Shown: positions 33,021-44,439, counted from the stretch's first letter. The stretch: 64,000 bases of DNA from Tragulus kanchil (GCA_022376925.1 JAIOJX010000027.1:19857471-19921470), one strand, 5' to 3'. A program made the numbers and translations. The notes: generated by a model from the letters alone, not told the origin.

Positions 33021-33223
33021 AGATCTGCCCAGCAGCTTATTATTCCTGCCACAACCTGCATGTCCTGTAAACTCTCCTGCTCCAATCTTGTTTCTCTATC
33101 CATGTGAAAGCCGCAAATCCCCCAGGCACTGAGTATGCAATGATGAGAATCTCCTTTTCTTCAGAAGAAGAACTGGAGGCCTTTCCAAGAAAGGCTTGGT
33201 AATTCCCTTTCCCTGAGTTCAGT

Positions 33224-33410
33224 GAGGGCTCCCCAGGTGGTGCCAGTTATAAAGAACCCGAATGCCAAGGCAGGGTTCACGGGAGCTGCCGGTTTGATCC
33301 CTGGGTCGGGAAAATCCCCTGGAGGAGGTCATGGAAACCCTGTAGAACCTGGACAGAGGAGCCTGGCGGGCCCCAGTCCATGGGTCGCAGAGAGTCAGAC
33401 AGGATCAAAA
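33224..33410 (+). mobile_element. Bov-tA SINE
   Basis: GGGCTCCCCAGGTGGTGCCA head, GGGTCGGGAAAATCCCCTGG, GGACAGAGGAGCCTGGCGGG and GCAGAGAGTCAGACAGGATC tail. Confidence 0.92.
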
Positions 33411-35449
33411 CCACTGACGGGCAGAGGCCTCTCATGTCTTGTTCTACGCGGCCTCCGCCTTTGAGGTAAGTCCCTGGTACCGAGGCCACAGCAACCCCGT
33501 GCGTGCCAGCAGGCCCTGGGGCTTGGACCGCTGGTCACTCTTTGCATGGCAGGAGCAGCTTGGATCCTCAGCGTGGCTGTGACAGAGACTCAGAGCACAG
33601 GAGGTGGGTCGGGGGAGGGAAGGAGGGATCAGCCGTGGGGCTCAGAGCCTCATGCCACGCAGACGGAGAGGACCAGCCTGCGGGGGCGCTGAAGGTGGTC
33701 GAGCGCAGGAGGCTCTGTGCAGGGAGGAAGGGCCCTGAGTCATTTCAGAGCTGGCTCGTCATCCTCTGATTCCCAACCGGGGGCTCCAAACGCCAACTTG
33801 TGAAACACAGATGTAACCAAGAGCGGGCTGCTCAGGAGCCCCGAGAGAGGAAGTTCTTATCTCTGCTGCTGCTGGGGTGTTAGGACTACAGCCGCTCCTG
33901 CTACTGTGTCCTTCTCCCACCCATGCTTCCCTTCGGCTTCGGTGTCTTCCTGGAGCTGCTCAGGAGATCGTAAAGAAAGGGCTACCAGCGCTCTCTCCCC
34001 AGCCCCTAAACTGGCTTAAAGAAATACGTATGCATCTATAGAGAGAGACAGACCACAGCCCCGAGACTGGACCGAGCTACTGCCGCTGCAGGGTTATAAG
34101 CTCATAAATAAAGTTTATGGTTACACTAGCCTGACCTAGCTTTGCCCCTAGGTTCAGAAGCAGTATCTTGTCATTAGAATGCAGAACACATCAGCCTAAT
34201 GTCTGCCCATTTGCTCTCAAGCCACTGGCTCTATAAATCTTTCGGCAGGGGTGGAGTGGGGAGGGGGAGCCCGAGTCAGGGGCAGGCAGAGAGGGGGTCA
34301 GGAGAGGGAGGGGCGGGGCTGCCTGGAGAGTCTCGAGTCTGAAACCCACTGGCTCCTCGGCGGAGGGGAAAGCCACGTGTCACAGAAAGTACAGTCTTTG
34401 GCTTCTCCTGTGATAGGTGAAGTAGGAGGCTGTGGGAAAGAACATCTCATTCATAAAATATTTCTGAACTCCTTCTGCGCAAAAAGCAAGTTCAAAATGA
34501 TCTATCCTATGATTCTACTGAAGGCAAGACTCCTGTGTTTTTTGGTTGCTTATTTTTTATCTATGTCTTTATTTTTTTCTTTATCTGTTTGTTGCCGGGG
34601 GCGGGGTGTGTTTTCCCCTACTTTAAACAGAGCACTGGGTTCGGCTTACCCACACCACGTGGAGGGGCCCTGAGAGCAGCTGCTGGGGCACCTGCAGGGT
34701 CCCCATCCTTGGGAGGCTGGCAGGGCCCTGAGCAGGAGGACTCAGCTCCTTGGCGTCTCTGCTGAGCTGTCCATGAAAACAGGGATGGACGGGCCTGCAT
34801 GAAAGCACACCTAGGAAACCCGTCCGCCCTAGGAGTTACTGAGAATTGACGCTGTTGCTGAAGACGGAAGTCACTCCTTTGCTGGGGTGACTTTCCGCTC
34901 ATTTTTTCCCTTGTCCTAAGAACCTAGGAGTAAAGACACTGTGCTGCCTAGGGTGTGGCTGGGGGAGGGGAGGAGAGAAGAGGGTTCTGGAAGAAGGCAG
35001 CGCTACCGGTGCTCCCTCTTTAGGGCTCTTGACTTTCCCACTAGGCAGCAGCAATCAGGCAGACATCTCCCCTTCAGCGCCCACCTGGGCAGAAAGAACA
35101 CCTGCATGTGGGAGAGGAATGAATGGTTCCCAAGGGCAGGCTGGTGGCCAGAAGGGCAGAGAGGAGGAGCGGGGGTCCCGCCCCACACTATGGAGACAGC
35201 CCATCCCCCAGCATCCTTCTGGGCAAGAAAGATGGTTAGAATTAACCTCTGGGCAGCCTGGAGGGGGAAATCAGAGGCGAGGTCTTGCAGCCTCAGCGCA
35301 AAGGAGGTGGAGGATTAGACCAGGCTGCCTGGCCGACCCTTGCCTCAGGGTACTTTCATGCTGACGGCTTGCATTTGAGCTTCAGGCCTGTGCTTTGAAA
35401 TGAGTTTCTTTCTCTTGTTATTCTCGGCTTTCTCAGCGGCAGCCCTCTG
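33411..35449. other. Unique DNA, about 2 kb, no gene seen
   Basis: The longest repeat-poor stretch not affected by a duplication. 34080-34225 is AT-richer, with CTATAAATC near 34230 followed by a G-rich tract. Open frames of 125, 140 and 111 codons lie in GC-rich parts and lack splice or domain support. A conservation check would be worthwhile here. Confidence 0.5.
34248..34319 (+). repeat. G-rich tract with quadruplex potential
   Basis: Multiple runs of 4 or 5 Gs with short spacers (GGGGTGGAGTGGGGAGGGGG, then AGAGGGGGTC and GGGAGGGGCGGGGC). A G-quadruplex is possible from sequence; nothing more can be shown. Confidence 0.6.
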
Positions 35450-35666
35450 TAGTGGCATTGGTGCTCAGTCGTATCTGACTCCTTGGGACCCCATGGACTG
35501 TAGCCCACCTGGCTCCTCTGTCCGTGAGGATGCCCGGGCAAGAATATTGGAGTAGATTGCCGTTTCCCCCTCCAGGGATCTTCCCAGCCTAGGGATCGAA
35601 CTCCCGTCGCCTGCGTCTCCTGCATTGGCAGGCAGATTCTCTACCACTGTGCCACCTGGGAAGACC
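35450..35666 (-). mobile_element. Bov-A2 SINE
   Basis: Antisense: GTGCTCAGTCGTATCTGACT, GGGCAAGAATATTGGAGTAG and the GTGCCACCTGGGAAGACCC head end. Confidence 0.93.
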
Positions 35667-35695
35667 CTCTCTTTACATTTATGGATGGATAATTC

Positions 35696-35725
35696 TTGTG
35701 TGTGCGGGGGTGTGTGTGTGTGTGC
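35696..35725 (+). repeat. Short interrupted (TG)n microsatellite
   Basis: Two TG blocks separated by CGGGGG at 35705-35710. Confidence 0.85.
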
Positions 35726-35736
35726 AAGGTGTTTGG

Positions 35737-35850
35737 CAGCATACTTGGCTTTTACCCAAAAAATACCAATAGCATCCCCCTAAACAGCACAACCAGGCTT
35801 TGTCAAATGTCCCCTGGGGGCACGATCGTCCGGCTCAGAACCACCTTCCT
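35737..35850 (+). mobile_element. hAT-type non-autonomous DNA transposon remnant
   Basis: ATACCAATAGCATCCCCCTA, TTTGTCAAATGTCCCCTGGG and CGGCTCAGAACCAC resemble the MER5-like family that ends in GAGAACCACTG. The family assignment within hAT-Charlie is uncertain. Confidence 0.5.
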
Positions 35851-36075
35851 GCGCCTCCTCCCTTTCACCTCCTCTGGTCCCGGCCATCAACCTTGGCTCT
35901 TCTGGCTTTCCTAGACAGGCAGGAGGGGCAGATCAGTCACACAGAGAGGACGGAGAAAGAAAGAAAGAAAGGAGGATGCCCAGTTCCTGGCCTCCGGGAG
36001 TTTATTCCCCCAAAGTGTTTTTTAGCTTGTCCTTAAGACAAAGACCAGTGAGATATCAGAAAAATGGCTCTTAGC

Positions 36076-36225
36076 TGGGGCTATCAGATTTAATAACAAA
36101 GAATACATCTTTAGCATTAGTGTGCCCTGTGTAATATTTGGGACATACTGATACTAAAAAGTTACTGGTTGTTGGTCTGGAATTCAAATTTACCTGGACC
36201 TCCCATACTTTTCTGGCCATGCAGC
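36076..36225. mobile_element. Palindromic DNA-transposon (MITE-type) remnant
   Basis: Contains TAATATTTGGGACATACTGA, TACTAAAAAGTTACTGGTTG, GGAATTCAAATTTACCTGGA and TCCCATACTTTTCTGGCC, the right half of an old, palindromic mammalian MER element I recognise but cannot name safely. The left half is more degraded. Confidence 0.5.
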
Positions 36226-36748
36226 CCTCAGGTAGAAATAACCGCCTAGGGAAAACCCCAGAGAGGGAACAGATGGTCTCACGATGTAGAAATATGCCGT
36301 GTTCTCGGAGCAGGATGTGACCCGTAATCCAAGAAAAAGGCAGACCTTTCCTTAATCTCACTTAATCAGGCTGGATTGAAAGAGCCGAGCCTGTCCCAGG
36401 GATGGGCTCGATTTCTCCGCGGCTGCTCACGGGTGGTCTTCCTCGCACACCTACCCTGGTGCATCTTTCTCCGGGCTCAGCGGCAAGAGGAAACGGGACC
36501 GCGGGCGGGCGACGCTCGGCAGGGCTTTATCTGGACAGGGGAGATGTGACCACGTCATAAATCCACAAGAAACACGCACGTTCGCTGCTGGAGGGGGGGA
36601 GCAGGGGAGGACCTTCGCTGGCCTGCTTCTCCGGCATCAATCTAGTTTCCTCTTTGAAGGAGAAAGACCATTACTCACCGCCTGACAGAGTGAAAAGAGG
36701 CCGGGAGGGGCCGAGGGAGAAGAGGAGAGAGCTAGGGAGGCAGGTGGA
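36226..36748. other. Unique DNA, moderately CpG-rich
   Basis: 36375-36545 has raised CpG density (GGGACCGCGGGCGGGCGACG at 36496-36515). No gene seen. Confidence 0.5.
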
Positions 36749-37040
36749 GCATCTGGGGCGGGCGTGGGGGTCCGCGGGGAGCGGGAGAGCCCCGGGCGGG
36801 AAGGGACGGTGGAGGTGGCCAGGGCCCAGGGCAAGCGTGAGGCTGACCACGAAGCAGACCCAGGAACGCTGGCGCATCTGAGCTCACGGGGGGAAAGCCG
36901 CCACAGAGGGAGGAGGGGAGGCAGAAAGGGGGTCCCATCAGCACAGAGCGGATCCTTCAGCGCCCTCAGAAAGACGGCGCTGCAAGCCGTGGCCGGGAGT
37001 CAGGACCACGGGTCAGGCTGGTCTGCCTGACTCGGGTCAC

Positions 37041-37420
37041 TCTGTTTTATTCTTATTGGAGTTCAGTTGCTTTTACAGTGCTGTGTCAGCTTCTGCTGTA
37101 CAACAAAGTGAGTCAGCCATCTGGACACGGGCATCCCCGCCCTCTGGGACCTCCCAGCCCTCCAGGTCGCCACACTGCACCGAGCTGAGCACCTGTGCCA
37201 CGCAGCGGCTTCCCACCAGCCAGCAGTTTTACACGAGGTGGAGTATACACGTGGGTCCTTATCGCTCAGTCTTTCAGGCTTCCTCTCCCGCCCCAACCAC
37301 GGCCATGTTCTGGTCCTTCGCTTTCTGACACGCACCTCGGTGTCTCCATTTGTCAGATGAAGGGCCTGACTGAAACCATTTTTTCTGTCCCTCTGGTTGT
37401 CCCGATTCAGCCTTGACCGG
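37041..37420 (-). mobile_element. L1 3'UTR, antisense, first-unit copy
   Basis: TTCTTATTGGAGTTCAGTTG, TGTCAGCTTCTGCTGTACAA and AGTGAGTCAGCCATCTGGAC match the antisense of the ruminant L1 3' end. Unusually GC-rich for this family. Confidence 0.78.
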
Positions 37421-37744
37421 TTCTGTTTTTCTTTCCTTTTTCTTCTCAGGGGACGTTGGGAATGCCCAAGCTTGGGGTGTTTTCCTGTTTTCTTCCTTTC
37501 ATGAAGTTTTGAAGCTCTGAGGGGCCCTAAGGACTCCTTAACCCCCAAGACTGAAACTAATGCAAAGAGATGCCACGCCCGGTGGGAGAACACGGCCTGT
37601 CCCAGGACTGGCCGTCAGGACCCTACGGAGTAAGGAGGGAACCAGGGACCGCTGAGACGCTGTCACACCCGCCTGCGAAATGGGGGGCAAACTCTACACA
37701 GTGTACACTGGGAAAGTGCAAGAGACGACTGCTTGGGAAGTACT
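37421..37744. other. Unique DNA between two L1 pieces
   Basis: No gene seen. The 176-codon minus-strand frame at 37063-37593 spans L1 and this DNA and recurs at 38178-38708. Confidence 0.45.
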
Positions 37745-37863
37745 TAAACTTCTTTTTTTTTATTAGAGGATAGTTGTTTTACACTGCTATGTCCATTTCT
37801 CCTGCACAGCAAGTGACTCAGCCACACACAGGCGCATGTCCCCCTGGTTTTAGGCTCCCTTCT
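37745..37863 (-). mobile_element. L1 3' end, antisense, cut by seam
   Basis: TATTAGAGGATAGTTGTTTT, TCTCCTGCACAGCAAGTGAC and GACTCAGCCACACACAGGCG; it stops at the seam. Confidence 0.75.
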
Positions 37864-38155
37864 GCATCTGGGGCGGGCGTGGGGGTCCGCGGGGAGCGGG
37901 AGAGCCCCGGGCGGGAAGGGACGGTGGAGGTGGCCAGGGCCCAGGGCAAGCGTGAGGCTGACCACGAAGCAGACCCAGGAACGCTGGCGCATCTGAGCTC
38001 ACGGGGGGAAAGCCGCCACAGAGGGAGGAGGGGAGGCAGAAAGGGGGTCCCATCAGCACAGAGCGGATCCTTCAGCGCCCTCAGAAAGACGGCGCTGCAA
38101 GCCGTGGCCGGGAGTCAGGACCACGGGTCAGGCTGGTCTGCCTGACTCGGGTCAC

Positions 38156-38535
38156 TCTGTTTTATTCTTATTGGAGTTCAGTTGCTTTTACAGTGCTGTG
38201 TCAGCTTCTGCTGTACAACAAAGTGAGTCAGCCATCTGGACACGGGCATCCCCGCCCTCTGGGACCTCCCAGCCCTCCAGGTCGCCACACTGCACCGAGC
38301 TGAGCACCTGTGCCACGCAGCGGCTTCCCACCAGCCAGCAGTTTTACACGAGGTGGAGTATACACGTGGGTCCTTATCGCTCAGTCTTTCAGGCTTCCTC
38401 TCCCGCCCCAACCACGGCCATGTTCTGGTCCTTCGCTTTCTGACACGCACCTCGGTGTCTCCATTTGTCAGATGAAGGGCCTGACTGAAACCATTTTTTC
38501 TGTCCCTCTGGTTGTCCCGATTCAGCCTTGACCGG
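38156..38535 (-). mobile_element. L1 3'UTR, antisense, second-unit copy
   Basis: Same element as 37041-37420, offset 1115. Confidence 0.78.
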
Positions 38536-38859
38536 TTCTGTTTTTCTTTCCTTTTTCTTCTCAGGGGACGTTGGGAATGCCCAAGCTTGGGGTGTTTTCC
38601 TGTTTTCTTCCTTTCATGAAGTTTTGAAGCTCTGAGGGGCCCTAAGGACTCCTTAACCCCCAAGACTGAAACTAATGCAAAGAGATGCCACGCCCGGTGG
38701 GAGAACACGGCCTGTCCCAGGACTGGCCGTCAGGACCCTACGGAGTAAGGAGGGAACCAGGGACCGCTGAGACGCTGTCACACCCGCCTGCGAAATGGGG
38801 GGCAAACTCTACACAGTGTACACTGGGAAAGTGCAAGAGACGACTGCTTGGGAAGTACT

Positions 38860-39215
38860 TAAACTTCTTTTTTTTTATTAGAGGATAGTTGTTTTACACT
38901 GCTATGTCCATTTCTCCTGCACAGCAAGTGACTCAGCCACACACAGGCGCATGTCCCCCTGGTTTTAGGCTCCCTTCTCATTCGGGTCACCAAAGTGCGC
39001 TGAGCGGAGGCTCCTGGCCCGCGAAGAAGCGTCTCATTGGTTACCTGTTTCACACCGAGGACCGAGGACCGACCGCGCGGATGTATCAACTGGAACCTCC
39101 GATGCATCCCGCCTCCCTCCCCCACTGGGTCGCCAGATGTCTGTTCCCTGCCTCTCTGCCTCTATTTCTGCTTTGCAAGTGGTTTCATCTGTTTTTTTTT
39201 TTTTTTTTAAAGTGG
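38860..39215 (-). mobile_element. L1 3'UTR, antisense, continuous through the unit end
   Basis: Starts like 37745-37863 and continues past 38978 with TCATTCGGGTCACCAAAGTG, CGCTGAGCGGAGGCTCCTGG and TCTATTTCTGCTTTGCAAGT, matching the antisense L1 3'UTR order. A T-rich run follows at 39193-39210. Confidence 0.78.
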
Positions 39216-39240
39216 GAAAGCTCTACACAAATACACATAA

Positions 39241-39640
39241 TAGCATACACACACGGGCTGGGCGGCGTGACTCCAGCGGTCTGTAGCCTCCAGGAGGGGA
39301 GAGAGAAGGAGCGCGTGTCTGGGAGGGAGCCGGGCCGGAGGACGGGAGGCGGCCCCCGGGAAGACCCTGCCCGTCTCCTTCCTTCAGGACCACAGCCACA
39401 TTCCAGAGCCTCCTCCGACAGGGCCTCCGTGTCTCAGCAAAACGAAACGGACAAGCATGACCTCCCCTTGGCAGTTCACCTTATTGAAGCTGTCTGGGAG
39501 GTGAGACATTTATTAACGCGGATGGACTGGCTTCCGAGGGGGCCCCGCCGCCGAGGGCTCCGCAGAATGACTCTTTCCCCACAGGCCCCACGTCTCTGCT
39601 TCAGCCTGGAATGTGATCAAGTCCCCCTCGCCGAAGGGGC
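39241..39640. other. Unique DNA, no gene seen
   Basis: A 303-codon frame (38889-39800), the longest in the window, runs through the L1 piece, this segment and a Bov-tA fragment. Crossing three unrelated elements argues against it being a gene. Confidence 0.55.
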
Positions 39641-39722
39641 TGCCGTGGTGCGGATGATGAGTGTGGGAGATGCAGATTCGAGTCCTGGGTTGGGAAGATC
39701 CCCTGGAGAAGGGAAAGCATGT
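39640..39722 (+). mobile_element. Bov-tA SINE fragment
   Basis: GGGAGATGCAGATTCGAGTC and GGGTTGGGAAGATCCCCTGG; the head and tail are missing. Confidence 0.75.
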
Positions 39723-39773
39723 TGGGTGTCAACATTCTGGATAACAATGTACCATATTTTGAAACTTACTTTC

Positions 39774-39930
39774 GGGCTTCCCAGGTGGCATAAGAGGTAA
39801 AGAGCCTGCCTGCCAGTGCAGGAGATGAAAGAGACACAGGCTTTGGGTCGAGAAGATCCCCTGGAGAAGGAGAGGGCAACCCACTCCAGCATTCGTGCCT
39901 GGAGAATCCCGTGGCTAGACGTGGTCAACG
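39774..39930 (+). mobile_element. Bov-tA SINE, 3'-truncated
   Basis: CGGGCTTCCCAGGTGGCATA head, GAAGATCCCCTGGAGAAGGA and GCAACCCACTCCAGCATTCG. Confidence 0.9.
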
Positions 39931-39983
39931 GCCCTGCCCGCAGACCTTTGTCTGGGAGCCGTCGTGCCGGACTCCAGAATCCA

Positions 39984-40162
39984 GAGCAGTGATTTCCAAG
40001 CAAGATGATGCCTCGGAAGCCCCAGGAGGGCTTGTTCAAACACAGATTGCTCAGCTCCTCCCTGGAGCTTCTGGGAGTTCTGAGGTGGGACCTGTGACTT
40101 TCTAAAAGGTTCCCAGGTGTTGCTGAGGCTGCCGGTCTGGGAACAGGACTGTGGGAACCACT
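39984..40162 (+). mobile_element. MER5A (hAT-Charlie MITE)
   Basis: GGCTTGTTCAAACACAGATT, CTTTCTAAAAGGTTCCCAGG, TGTTGCTGAGGCTGCCGGTC and GTGGGAACCACTATGC match MER5A in order and spacing. An ancient non-autonomous DNA transposon, immobile today. Confidence 0.85.
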
Positions 40163-40402
40163 ATGCTAGTGGATCGTGAGGTCCGACCGTGAAGGGTGTC
40201 TGAAGAGACAGAGGAGCTGCTGAATTCTGAGCATTTGAGCGCTGCTGCTAAAACGTGGCTGAGACAGACAGCCCCTCCGGGGGTCTGTCTGGCTGGGTAT
40301 AGACACCAAGTCCTCGGAGCAGCTCAACAGGGTAACTCAGGTCAGCCGGTCTTTCCTGGAAGGCGCCAGGAAAAGATCAGGGTGGGAAGCAAAGGTAAAG
40401 AC
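40163..40402. other. Unique DNA
   Basis: No gene or repeat recognised. Confidence 0.45.
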
Positions 40403-40710
40403 AGACCTAGAGAATGAACTTATGGTTGCCAGGGGAAGGATTGGGGGGAAGAGATGTTTAGGGAGTTTGGGGTGGACACGTACACAGTGGCATCCATATT
40501 TAACATGGATGACCAACAGAGACCTTCTATACAGCACAGGGAACTCCGCTGAGGTTCAGGGGCAGCCTGGACAGGGGGGAGTCTGGGGGAGAATGGGCAC
40601 ATGTAGATGGACGGCTGAGTCCCTTCTCTGTCCACCTGAAACTATCACAACGTTGTCTGTTAATCAGCTGTACTCCAATATAAAATAAAAAGGGGAAAAG
40701 AAGAAGAAGA
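40403..40710 (+). mobile_element. L1 3' end
   Basis: GAATGAACTTATGGTTGCCA, CAGCACAGGGAACTCCGCTG, CCTGAAACTATCACAACGTT and CTCCAATATAAAATAAAAAG give the full order of the ruminant L1 3'UTR end and tail. Confidence 0.9.
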
Positions 40711-41539
40711 AAGGGTGAGGGAAAACGGCCCAGGAAAACAAAGCCCTTCAAAAACCAAATTACACAAAGTTCCTTTAAAACCTACCACCAGTGGGAACCT
40801 GAACGTGCAATTATATAACCTGTGAGTGTAATTAGGTGCTTCCTTTCTGTTCCCACCCATTTCTCCCAGGCTCTGGGTTTGGGAAAAGTAGGGGGCGGGG
40901 GGTCCCGAGAGCCTCCAGACTCTCCACGTAACGCCCCACATTCTCCTGCCCTTATAAACTTCCTCCAAAAGCGAGGACTTGGATCTGTCTGGAGCCAAAC
41001 CCTAGAGCTTCCCGTCCGTCAATTAGTGTTTACAGGGCCTGCACAATGAGCTCAGCAGGCGTGTAAAAGACAGCAGTCCCCACAGACGGCTATTAAGCCC
41101 CGGGAGAACAAGGGCCTCGCCTTCCTTTGCACAGGGTGTTGGCAGCCGGCTGGCTGTGTCTGGGTCAACATGTGCGTCCAGCCACGGGTCCGTTCACCGC
41201 GCACCGGTGTCGCCGGCATGTTGTAGGCTCTGGAGGCGTGGCAGCGAGCGAAACGGACAGAAACGCCCGCCCCGTGGAGGGAAGAACGGGGAGCGCGAGA
41301 GACCCGAGCACGCCTGGGGGCAGACGCTGGAGGCTGAGCCCCACCCTGGCGTCCCCCGTCCCATGACTGGGGCGGCCGGTCCGCTAGAGAGCGGTTTGCG
41401 CGTTTCATACACCCCTTTCTGAAAGTTACTCTTGGGGCTCAGACACCTGCAGTTTCAAGGCCAGTGGGGAAGGGGCCTGAGTTTAGACACAGACGCAAAA
41501 ATGGCACCATCTCCATGGAGGAATCAGATGCTTCTTGGA
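40711..41539. other. Unique DNA including a CpG-rich stretch
   Basis: 40735-41000 is ordinary unique DNA; 41160-41410 is CpG-rich (listed separately). Confidence 0.5.
41166..41410. promoter_or_regulatory. CpG-rich stretch, island-like
   Basis: About 25 CpGs by eye in roughly 245 bases (for example CACCGCGCACCGGTGTCGCC, 41197-41216, and GGCGGCCGGTCCGCTAGAGA, 41371-41390). No gene start is visible next to it. The CpG density stands out against the CpG-poor surroundings. Confidence 0.45.
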
Positions 41540-41599
41540 ACTCCAGTTCTCTTGGCAAGTGAAACATTCATTCTCCAGCCGTGAATCCAGGACGTGAAA

Positions 41600-42130
41600 T
41601 CACACCTAAATGTCCACTAACAGATGAGTGGATAAAGATGTGGTACCTGTAGATAAGGAAATATTACTCAGCCGTAAAAATGAACAAAATCGAGTCACTG
41701 GTAGTGGTGTGGATGAGCCTAAAGTCTGTCACAGAGGCAAGTTCCGTCAGGAGCAGAGAAAGCAAATATCATGTATTAATGTATCCAGTACAGATGAACC
41801 TGTTTGCAGGGCAGGGACACAGACGCAGATGTAACAAACGGACGTGTGGACACAGGGCGGCGAGGAGAGGGAGGGCGGGGTGGGGAGATGAGGATCGACG
41901 TGCACACGCCGCCGTGTGGACGCAGCCCGCGAGGGGGAAGCAGCCGGGGCGCGCCGGGGGCTCAGCTCAGCTTCCTGAGGACCGGGAGGGTGAGCTGGGG
42001 CTGCGGGAGGGAGGCTCCGCGGGGAGGGGATGTGCCTATACTTACGGCTGCTTCACGCTGTTGCACAGCAGAAATGAGCCCAGCATCGTGGAGCACTTAC
42101 GCTCCAGTGAATGCTAATGATAAATAGAGA
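41600..42130 (+). mobile_element. L1 3' end with CpG-rich 3'UTR, first-unit copy
   Basis: AAATGTCCACTAACAGATGA, GAAATATTACTCAGCCGTAA and AGAGAAAGCAAATATCATGT mark the ORF2 end, and TTCACGCTGTTGCACAGCAG the terminal part. Between 41840 and 42030 the 3'UTR has many CpGs, unusual for an old L1. Confidence 0.8.
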
Positions 42131-42629
42131 AAGCCACGAACCCAAAGCCTCGGCACCCCATCTCCGCCACCACTGCCCTGAGCCCTCAGCACCCCTGAGC
42201 CCCGCGAGAGACTCCCTGGCCAGAAGCTACGGTGAGTGTGAGGTGTGACCCCACCTCCGCAGAGGCAAGTGTGGTTTTCCTGCAGGTAGGGCCCTTCTGG
42301 GAAGGTGGCTGGGTCCTGGGGAGCCCAGAGCCTCAAACGCGAGCCTGACCCGAGCTCCAGTCCGGGATCTTTCGCGTGTAAGGTTCACGGAGGCGGGGAC
42401 CACATGCTCTGTCCGGTGTGGCCACCCCAGCGTCTAGCAGGTTCCTCAGCGGGGGGCACGTCCTGTGCTACGCAGCGCTCAATGGGATGTGCCTCTACGG
42501 GGAAGACCAAGTTTGGGCAGAACGTTCGGCACAACTTGTTGAGCCCCACCGTCAAGCTGTGAGCCCCGTGAAGCCCACAGCAGGCGAGAGCTGCCCGGTC
42601 ATCCGGGAGGCCCAGAAGGAGGGGAGGAG
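42131..42629. other. Unique DNA, no gene seen
   Basis: No known repeat. It recurs at 43220-43709. Confidence 0.5.
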
Positions 42630-42689
42630 ACTCCAGTTCTCTTGGCAAGTGAAACATTCATTCTCCAGCCGTGAATCCAGGACGTGAAA

Positions 42690-43219
42690 TCACACCTAAA
42701 TGTCCACTAACAGATGAGTGGATAAAGATGTGGTACCTGTAGATAAGGAAATATTACTCAGCCGTAAAAATGAACAAAATCGAGTCACTGGTAGTGGTGT
42801 GGATGAGCCTAAAGTCTGTCACAGAGGCAAGTTCCGTCAGGAGCAGAGAAAGCAAATATCATGTATTAATGTATCCAGTACAGATGAACCTGTTTGCAGG
42901 GCAGGGACACAGACGCAGATGTAACAAACGGACGTGTGGACACAGGGCGGCGAGGAGAGGGAGGGCGGGGTGGGGAGATGAGGATCGACGTGCACACGCC
43001 GCCGTGTGGACGCAGCCCGCGAGGGGGAAGCAGCCGGGGCGCGCCGGGGGCTCAGCTCAGCTTCCTGAGGACCGGGAGGGTGAGCTGGGGCTGCGGGAGG
43101 AGGCTCCGCGGGGAGGGGATGTGCCTATACTTACGGCTGCTTCACGCTGTTGCACAGCAGAAATGAGCCCAGCATCGTGGAGCACTTACGCTCCAGTGAA
43201 TGCTAATGATAAATAGAGA
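42690..43219 (+). mobile_element. L1 3' end, second-unit copy
   Basis: Same element as 41600-42130, offset 1090. Confidence 0.8.
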
Positions 43220-44361
43220 AAGCCACGAACCCAAAGCCTCGGCACCCCATCTCCGCCACCACTGCCCTGAGCCCTCAGCACCCCTGAGCCCCGCGAGAGA
43301 CTCCCTGGCCAGAAGCTACGGTGAGTGTGAGGTGTGACCCCACCTCCGCAGAGGCAAGTGTGGTTTTCCTGCAGGTAGGGCCCTTCTGGGAAGGTGGCTG
43401 GGTCCTGGGGAGCCCAGAGCCTCAAACGCGAGCCTGACCCGAGCTCCAGTCCGGGATCTTTCGCGTGTAAGGTTCACGGAGGCGGGGACCACATGCTCTG
43501 TCCGGTGTGGCCACCCCAGCGTCTAGCAGGTTCCTCAGCGGGGGGCACGTCCTGTGCTACGCAGCGCTCAATGGGATGTGCCTCTACGGGGAAGACCAAG
43601 TTTGGGCAGAACGTTCGGCACAACTTGTTGAGCCCCACCGTCCAAGCTGTGAGCCCCCGTGAAGCCCACAGCAGGCGAGAGCTGCCCGGTCATCCGGGAG
43701 GCCCAGAAAGGGAGCAGGGAGGCTCGCAGGCAACCGGAGACTTGTTTATATCAAATAAGCACTTGCTGGAGTGTTTAAGAACCAGCAGGTTCCAACTCGA
43801 ACTCTCAAGAGAAGTCACAGCCATGTGGGGCGAAAGCACGGACAAGAGCATTAGAAATCCCTCGGTCGCGGGATGAGATACGCATCAGGATGGCGGGAGC
43901 TCCGATCACAGCAAGACCTCCAAACCTTTGTGAAAATAACGCCACCTCCCTGGCTCCCAGCCGGGTGTCTCAGTGCCTCCGCTCACTGAGAGAAAGGGGA
44001 ACAAGATGAAATAAAGGTGGGGTTGACCGCTGTGCATTCACTCACAGCCTGGGTGGGAGTACTCAGGGCGCAGTGCTGGTTTTCTTGACCGACGGCCTCC
44101 TCGGCAGGGTGATAGACCCCGAGCTGTCCCCTCCTGGCTGAAATTCGGCCCCCGGCCTGAGGTTCTTCCCTGTGGCTGCTGCCTGACCTGCCCGTGCATC
44201 TGCCTGTCGAGATCTGCCTGGATTCCCACTGCTGGGACCACGGGCTGCTGGAAGACTCACCCACTGGAAGCCATGTCTGCTGGGACCCTGGCATTCAACG
44301 CCGCTGAAACAAAGCATTGAAGAGTGAGATCGCCACACTCTAGAAGCTTCCAAGTCCTTAA
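43220..44361. other. Unique DNA, no gene seen
   Basis: No known repeat recognised. Minus-strand frames of 103 and 134 codons (43983-44467) overlap in different phases. Confidence 0.5.
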
Positions 44362-44439
44362 GAGGTCCCCCAGAGCCTCCAGGAAATTGTCCACGAGGTG
44401 GACAGAGCTGTCTTTGGAGGGCACGGACGTGCAGAGCAC

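Larger units (their letters stand above)
36749..38978. repeat. Tandem 1115 bp duplication 8
   Basis: Bases 36749-37863 recur directly at 37864-38978 with no filler. The seam sits inside an L1 piece on the left and joins it to GCATCTGGGGCGGGCGTGGG on the right; in the second unit the L1 continues naturally to about 39215, which supports the second unit as the true continuation. Confidence 0.97.
41540..43709. repeat. Tandem 1090 bp duplication 9
   Basis: Bases 41540-42616 recur at 42630-43709 with 13 filler bases. The first unit has single-base losses near its right edge (42553-42571 against 43642-43662), and 42008 has an extra GGGA-type difference against 43098. Confidence 0.96.

Noticed and set aside
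38889..39800. 303-codon open frame, longest in the window
   Set aside because: It passes through an antisense L1 3'UTR, unique DNA and a Bov-tA fragment; no domain, and the start lies inside the L1.
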